Of a stretch of DNA of 64,000 nucleotides, positions 58,374 through 64,000 are shown piece by piece. The notes under the pieces were generated by a model. That model was not told where the DNA came from. It searched no databases and was given only the letters and a program-made list of their open reading frames with translations. The translations under genes were made by a program, and so were the position numbers. How positions within the stretch are numbered: position 1 is the stretch's first letter; each line of letters opens with the position of its first letter. The stretch comes from Gnetum montanum (lineage: Eukaryota; Streptophyta; Gnetopsida; Gnetales; Gnetaceae), in NCBI GenBank assembly GCA_015680685.1, contig MNCI01008716.1, positions 73,693-137,692 of the forward strand. Reading direction: 5' to 3'.

Positions 58374-60130
58374 AACATGAAATGGTCTGAACCAATCAAG
58401 TACCTATAGAATTGGAGTTTCTACAAGTTTCTCCTTCAGCTATTGGAATGCTTTTTCACATTCTTAGTTTAGACAAATGGAGCATCTTTCTTTGTTAGCT
58501 CAACCAATGGTTTTATGATCTTAGAGAAATTCTCTATGAATCATTGATAGTAGCCAATGTGCCCAAGGAATGACTAGACATCTTTCATAGTTTCCGGTTG
58601 GCAAGTAATTCCTTGGATGATCCTTATTTTTTTAGGGTCAACCTTAATTCTTGCTTGTGAGATTCGATGCCCCAATATAATGCCTTCTTAGATCATGAAA
58701 TGGCTCTTTTGCCAATTGAACCATAGGTTTGTTTCCACACATATTTTTAGTACTTGCTCAAGGCTGATGATTCGTCATTTGGATGACTACGATATTGCGG
58801 CCCAACCGTGATATCGCATACACGATATCACAGCCTATCCCCTCATCTATAAATAAGAGGTAGACAGATTATTTAGGCATTAGTCATAAGTTAGTTTAAG
58901 AATTTTAATTTCTTTCTCTCCTTTTTCCTCCCAGTGTATGCCTGCAGTGTGGTGATTGTAATTGTACGGCATCCTTTATTCAAGTGTGACGTACTTGGAC
59001 ATGCACATGACTAGCAATAAAGATCGAGATTACTTCATCATTGTAGCATTCACGTAGCTTAATTATTTAATTAATTGTTATTTACTGCTTTCCTAGTTAA
59101 TCTCTTCTCACCCTTAAACTCTTATTAAACATGGAATGAGTATGACTTGATTACAAGCATTTAAGTGTGACTACTTGGTACCCTAGGAGCATACCTAGGA
59201 TCTGCGCTTGGTAATCCCAGTGGTAGTCGTGCACAAAGTCCAAGATGTATATGGATAATCAAGGAATAGATGCTCATCGCACTTAGGCTAGCTAGATTCC
59301 TTCTCATCCTTCTCTCTTAGCTTAGATCACATTACTTTCCCTTGCCTTCAAGAGTAGCATTAAGTTAGAACCATATCATACACCTCACTCTGGACTAAAC
59401 CATACGTGATAAAGTTAATACTAGTCCAGGTGGGAAGACAGCGAACTACAACCTAGGGCTAACTATCTAGATGCCACAACTAGTCCGTCTATGGAGTTCA
59501 ATCAGATCGTGCATGTAACGCTCGTATTTGTATGGTTGAGTGTAGGGGTACCTCGGCACTCATCAAAGATGATCCAAGGCTTACTCAGATGTAGCATCAT
59601 AAGTGAAGAAGTCATCCATAAAGACTTACACTCTGCTATTGATTTGTTGCTGAAAGATGCTTAAGACTAGATGTTGAAAAGTGGTAGGAGCATTACATAG
59701 ACTAAAAGGCATCTTGCGATATGCAAAGGTCCCCTAGGAACTTGTGAATGTCATTTTGGCCTAGTCCTCTGATGCAATCTGGATTTGGTTATAGCCACTA
59801 TAACCATCCAAAAACCTATAATAGCAATGCCCAAATATGGTGTCTAACACCTGATCAAAAAATGGCAATGGAAAATGGTCCTTCAATGTTGCCATATTTA
59901 ATAGTTGAAAATCGATGTAGACCCATCACTTGCCACCTTTCTTTGGCACAATCACGAGTGGACTAACCCACTCGCTATCTGTAATGGAATAGATAAACCC
60001 TAACTTGAGGAGTTGTTCAATTTCCTCTTTAACAATTTGCTTCAATTTGGAGTTTAATTGCCTCTATGGCTACCTCTTTTGCTTCATTACCAAGTTAGTG
60101 TAGATACGATGCTAGCATATCCTAAGATCA
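58374..60130 (-). pseudogene. RT8 reverse transcriptase, split by a solo LTR
   Basis: On the far side of the LTR the catalytic block VFMDDFFTYDATSE is readable at about 59625-59580. The thumb and connection part continues at 58764-58374. The N-terminal fingers lie at 60130-59640 and contain frameshifts. The insertion sits about 20 codons after the FMDD motif. Confidence 0.75.
58765..59565 (+). repeat. Solo LTR (+) inserted in RT8 RT
   Basis: It starts TGATGATTCG and ends GGCACTCATCA, 801 bp. It has U3 palindromic motifs 'gatatcgcatacacgatatcac' (58811-58832), TATAAATA at 58848-58855 and AATAAAG near 59019. RT sequence continues directly on both sides, so no internal region is present: a product of LTR-LTR recombination. 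The flanks AAGGC and AAGAT agree at only three of five bases, so the duplication is decayed or the ends are slightly misplaced. Confidence 0.8.
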
Positions 60131-61040
60131 ATCCATATGAGTTTAGCATATAACCAAGCAAAGATTGTTAACCATTTTTCAACCACATTCAATAGCATCT
60201 ATTTCTGTTCTGGAGCAAGATTTGCATTGATTATTACCAACTTCTCATTTTTTAGGAATGAATATTTTATGTTGGCAGGTAGAGTTTTTAACTCAAGGTG
60301 CTCTTACTTAAAATTTTCAGGAGTTACTAACTCTCATCAATAGGTATCATCATTTGCATTATTAAAGAGTTGGTGATGAACTTGCTTTAGTTCATCCATG
60401 CTTGCAACATAAGCGCATGTCAAGCTCTTAGTAGGTTCCATGCAAAGTGTGCTACTTTCAAAATCAGCGGTTAGCTACTAGGTGTCCTCTTGTTTTGTGG
60501 CTATTGTGTACAAAAACCTTTGAATATCTACTTTAGGTGTAGACTACCTGCATGTGGAAATAGATGCTCATTTCACGGACTAGAGTTTCTACATGCAATT
60601 GCATCTTGTATTGCTATACGTGATGCATGGAACTTGCTATGATATTTCCAAATACATTTTCCTTAGATACCTCCAAGGAAAGATCTCTGATGCTCATTCT
60701 TGCATCAACATTGCTTAGCCATGCCCTTCCCATGATTATTGGGATGTCCCCTTTACAGTTTTCAACCTTGATCACTATAAATTAGTAAGATAAGACCACC
60801 CACAAATAGTGGTCACAATGTCTTCCACCAGTCCTAATGGAATAATAATGGACTAGTCTGCTAATTCTAATCGAATATTGCTCTTCTTGAGGGGTGACAA
60901 GTTCCAGGTAGTATACATCTTATGAGAAATGAAATTCACACCGAAACCTGAATCAAGAAGAGTTTTACATGGTTTATTTCCAGAAATTTGCAAATAAATA
61001 AGAGGACTCCCAAGATCAACTAATTTCCTAGGAAGGTTGG
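60131..61040 (-). pseudogene. RT8 aspartic protease (degraded)
   Basis: The catalytic block TLLDSGFGVNFIS lies at about 60965-60925 (Asp-Ser-Gly intact, 60946-60954). The 'ggaagggcatgg' block at about 60715-60735 encodes GRAWLSNVDA. The linker toward RT lies at 60470-60140. Stops interrupt most segments. Confidence 0.7.
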
Positions 61041-61711
61041 TAACCTAGATCCAATCAAATATGGCATGTGTGAGCATAATAGTATGGATCCTAGGTAGTA
61101 TTTGGTTTAAAGAGGAATCAAAGGAATTAGATACAGAGAGAGATGGAGAAGCAGGGTTACCAACTGCATGTGTATGTGAGGACTTAGGTGGACTATTGGA
61201 TCAAAAAAGGGTCTTTTCCATGATCTAGTGTTCAAATTGCCCAGTTGATGAATTGGTTGTAGATTGACAATCTTGGTGGCATTGCATTGCTGCGGTTGGG
61301 CTGGAAGTTCATCCCTACATAGATGGAGCATGCGGTAGCTATGTTGAAAATGGAGGAACAAGTGTAGGAACAAGAGGAGAATAAGGATAAAAAGTGATAT
61401 TCCTCCTTGAATGTGGAGAATGAGTTCAATAATATTTAGGAGGATAGTAATGATGTTGGAAGGTAGAAACATGATTGGAAGGGTCACGTGGAGACAGGTA
61501 TTAATGAATGTAATACCCATATGGATTGGATTTTCTGTAAAGATATTGCTGCCTTGGTTGTGGCAATGCCCATGACTATGATTGCTACCATTGTTGATAC
61601 TACTCATATGGTTGCAGTGTAGTTCTACTTGGATAATACTGTTATTGTTGACGGAAATACCTAGGGTTATCTTGAGGATATGGCAATCTTCTAGGTGTTT
61701 TCCTTTTTTCT
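61041..61711 (-). pseudogene. RT8 gag C-terminal fragment
   Basis: This is homologous to the Pro/Gln-rich C-terminal gag of RT4 and RT7: 'gcattgctgcggttgg' (about 61282) corresponds to QPQQCNA, and the segment preceding protease is shared. The sequence stops being gag-like at the TGTGACATCC of the next LTR. The capsid region is not in the window. Confidence 0.6.
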
Positions 61712-62286
61712 TGTGACATCCTATCCCAAGATGTCATGGAAAATGTCAAATATACGATATATTAAACATTATGCATATGAAGAAAATATACCAAATGTGA
61801 AATATATGTGATATTTGACATTATGTATAAAAAAAATAATAGAAAAAATGTAGAAAGAGAAAGAAAAGAATACTTTATTGATATAGAATAGCATATCTGA
61901 ATCATGCTCTGAGAGTGTTCCTTAGGGTTTTCTTCCTTTGGCATCTATCCCTTTGAGGCAATCCAGCACTGCCACCATGGTTAGGCCTATAACTTGGCCA
62001 GAAGGGATGGCCAGTCCACTTCTTGTCCTACTTCACCCAACTTCTAGTAACTTACTTGTACTAGCTTCATGACTCCATGCTAGCATGACCTCTAACCCTA
62101 GGTATAAATTCCTTAGGTCAAACCCCCAAAGGTTACCTTAAGAGACATGTTCATTATTACAACATACCCTTTCAGGTCTCAATTACAACTACCCTTTTAG
62201 GTCTTGTTAAGATAACAATAACACTTGTTATAAAGAGACACCATCTTCATTAGGCAGTAACATCATTTGGGAATGGGGATGTGACA
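61712..62286 (-). repeat. RT9: LTR of another Gypsy-type element
   Basis: The + strand ends are TGTGACATCC (61712) and GGGATGTGACA (62286), i.e. minus-strand TGTCACATCCC...GGATGTCACA, 575 bp. On the minus strand it is preceded by AAGGAGGATAGAT, a purine-rich tract like that before TGT[CG]ACATCCC-type LTRs of chromovirus (Tekay/Del) elements (family recollection). It is therefore read as a 3' LTR of a minus-strand element that extends right. Flanks TTTCT and ATCTA differ, arguing against a solo LTR. It contains a short inverted repeat GACATCCTATCCCAAGATGTC at 61715-61735. Confidence 0.6.
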
Positions 62287-62690
62287 ATCTATCCTCCTTA
62301 GGTTTCGTTCATCCTCAAATGAGTCCATGTTCTCCATCTTTTTCTAGCTCCAATGCTTTCTTTCATGTTTCTATGCTTCAATAATTTGAATTCTCCTTTG
62401 AACTTGAAGTTATTTCTTACTTATTCTACAAACAAAATATGTGTGAGAAAAATCTATTGACAATTAAATATTACTTTCTTGATACTTACTTTGTTTTCTA
62501 ATATAAGGACAAAAGTTGAATTAAAGATTTATCAACCACCAATCACCAATCCTAACTAGGATCATACAAAGTGCAACTTGGATTTGGTTATCCAAGTGAA
62601 GGCAGGGCAAATTCTTTACCCCCAATTTTTATTATCATAGATATTTTACTTATCTAATTGAAATATAAATTGAACAATGAATAAAATAAT
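62287..62690. other. RT9 internal end and AT-rich DNA
   Basis: The first ~60 bp read on the minus strand as the polypurine-like end of an element. The rest is AT-rich without a supportable gene. Confidence 0.4.
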
Positions 62691-62699
62691 AAGATCAAT

Positions 62700-63920
62700 C
62701 AAATAAAAGTAAGAGTGAGATACTTCTTGATCTTGATCAACCTTATGAACTGATGGGAGTACTTGTAATTATACCATAAGTGGTATATGATCAAATAGTC
62801 TTGTTTGGGATGGCAAGGCTTGATCTTGATTGTTCTCAACTTCTTCTTTAGAAATCAACTCTAGTAATTTGGTAACTTGAAAGAATCAAGCATCGTACCA
62901 AATATAATCCAAAGTCTTAATGAAGAATGTTATTGACCCATTTTCATTAATCATTGTAGAGTAATTTGTAAACTATGGTTCTTGATGGGTGCTATCCATC
63001 AACATCATCTGTTCCTAAATTCTAGAGTTTGATTTATCTATTGAAGATTAAAGTAAGCAAAATATGTACTAGCTAATGAAATTGCATGCTGAATTGATGG
63101 AAACATATTTTTCAAGTTAGGTTCATCTTCCAAAGATTCCTTTATAAATCCACATTTTAAGAATTGATAAACACTACTTCCAATTTTTACATTGAAGTCT
63201 CCACAAAGAATAAATGGAACTAGATAACTTAGTAATAACTTATTCTTCAAACTTTTTTCTATTTACTTAATCAAATATGCTCCTTGACATAGTCTAACAT
63301 ATGAACATATTGGTTTGGTAATCAAATGTCTATTAACCACGCATCTACATCTTCTTGATAATTGAACTTTTAGAATTACTACCAAGGATATGTGATTTTT
63401 CTAAAATCTTAATTGTTTCTTCTTGTCCATTGTTTAAAGTTTTGAAATTTCAAAACTCCATTCAAATCTTTATACCAATTCAAACTTGGCTTCTTTATAA
63501 AAGATCTCACAACCATCCATGTTGTGATTTCCACAATAGGCTAATCTACATGGCTCAAAAGAAGAACTTCCATAAGAACCTTTCTACTTATAAATACTTA
63601 TGTATCTCATCTTTTCCAAGTCTAGTTGGAATTAATATAGAAATTCCCATGGCAGGACTTCTTGTAAGCACAAGACATCAGCATCCAAATCTTTTAACTC
63701 TGCTAAGATGCGTGGGTATCAATATTTATGCCAATATAAGGCCCATGATGGACATAGTGGATGTTGTTTCTCATTCACTAGTGATCTTGAAAGCATGTTA
63801 TATGTTGCAACTTTCATTCTTATTCTTGGATTCTTGTTTGGATCATTTCTCTTCATGAGTATCATACTGATACTCCTTATCAAAATAACATTTTGAGTCT
63901 CCATGTTGTTTTGCCCTATG
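62700..63920 (-). pseudogene. Intronless CCR4-like deadenylase pseudogene
   Basis: Minus-strand reading, across stops and shifts, follows the endonuclease/exonuclease/phosphatase fold of CCR4-type poly(A) nucleases. Blocks are RMKVATYNMLSRSLVNE (about 63830-63775), ILAELKDLDADVLCLQEVL (about 63710-63655, metal-binding Glu in LQEV), NMDGCEIFYKEAKFELV (about 63525-63475), VPFILCGDFNVKIGSSVYQF (63216-63160, catalytic GDFN) and LDYIWYDA (about 62915-62890). It ends in a frame-shifted LPS..RLFDHIPLMV (about 62815-62770, SDH motif now FDH). The active family removes mRNA poly(A) tails. At least four stops and two shifts make it dead. Plant CCR4-like genes have introns (family knowledge); their absence suggests a retrocopy. 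The 5' end may lie beyond 63920. Confidence 0.75.
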
Positions 63921-64000
63921 TTTTGATTACGGGATGGATTAATATACCCTTTTCTTGATGGTTAAAGATTATTCTATTTCTTCAACTAATTCTCCAACTA
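63921..64000. other. Window end, no feature recognised
   Basis: The last 80 bases may hold the 5' end of the CCR4-like copy, but no conserved block is readable. Confidence 0.3.

Larger units (their letters stand above)
54025..61711 (-). mobile_element. RT8: degraded Athila-like element
   Basis: Minus-strand order is gag (61.7-61.05 kb), protease, RT, RNase H, integrase, 3' non-coding region and 3' LTR (54025-54875). It is broken by a + strand solo LTR (58765-59565) and by four single-N gaps at 57.0-57.73 kb. It is truncated at 61711 by another LTR, so its 5' LTR is not visible. Its 3' LTR lies in the LINE, so RT8 is younger than the LINE. Confidence 0.8.

Noticed and set aside
62700-63920. 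Functional CCR4-like gene
   Set aside because: Several in-frame stops and at least two frameshifts interrupt the fold, and the last catalytic block has changed from SDH to FDH.
1-64000. tRNA or rRNA genes
   Set aside because: I looked for tRNA-like cloverleaf boxes and rRNA-like GC-rich blocks and saw none; only short primer-site complements to tRNA ends are present.

Overview
The window looks like repeat-rich nuclear DNA of a land plant, probably a seed plant with a large genome. The evidence is one spliced plant-type gene (a two-domain jacalin-related lectin), nested Ty3/Gypsy elements of Athila-like and Tat-like type, a plant L1-type LINE and scattered assembly gaps. I cannot name the species. 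No RNA gene, bacterial operon or CRISPR array was seen. Element names RT1 to RT9 are my own labels.

Layout. 1-1718 is the 3' end of an LTR element (RT1, +). 1720-12187 is a degraded Athila-like element (RT2, +): gag remnant, protease, RT, RNase H, integrase, a third coiled-coil-rich reading frame and a 3' LTR. Another Athila-like element (RT3, -) survives in three pieces (12188-12243, 19535-23735 and 35089-~37140). It is broken by a complete non-autonomous element (RT4, 12244-19534, -, target-site duplication GTTAT) and by the 3' part of a + strand Athila-like element (RT5, 23736-35088). RT5 is itself split by a complete Tat-like non-autonomous element (RT6, 25531-33894, +, target-site duplication AGCAG).

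~37.14-42.36 kb is the only genic island. It holds a five-exon lectin gene encoding about 390 residues in my exon model. It is followed by a minus-strand LINE (~42.36-54.02 kb) split by a second complete non-autonomous element (RT7, 45608-52668, target-site duplication ATAGC) of the same family as RT4. A minus-strand Athila-like element (RT8, 54025-61711) then carries a + strand solo LTR inside its RT domain and a scrambled, gap-bounded integrase segment at 57.0-57.7 kb. The window ends with a Gypsy-type LTR (61712-62286) and an intronless, stop-riddled copy of a CCR4-like deadenylase gene.

How the parts relate. RT4 and RT7 keep gag, protease, LTRs and a tRNA-Asp-like primer site but share the same deletion of RT, RNase H and integrase, so they probably depended on Athila-like relatives such as RT2, RT3 and RT8 for mobilisation. 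LTRs of these families place arrays of near-perfect palindromes just upstream of a TATAAATA box. The core differs between families (GCGTACGC or GAGGCCTC). Single N characters here repeatedly replace more than 100 bp, so distances across them should not be trusted.
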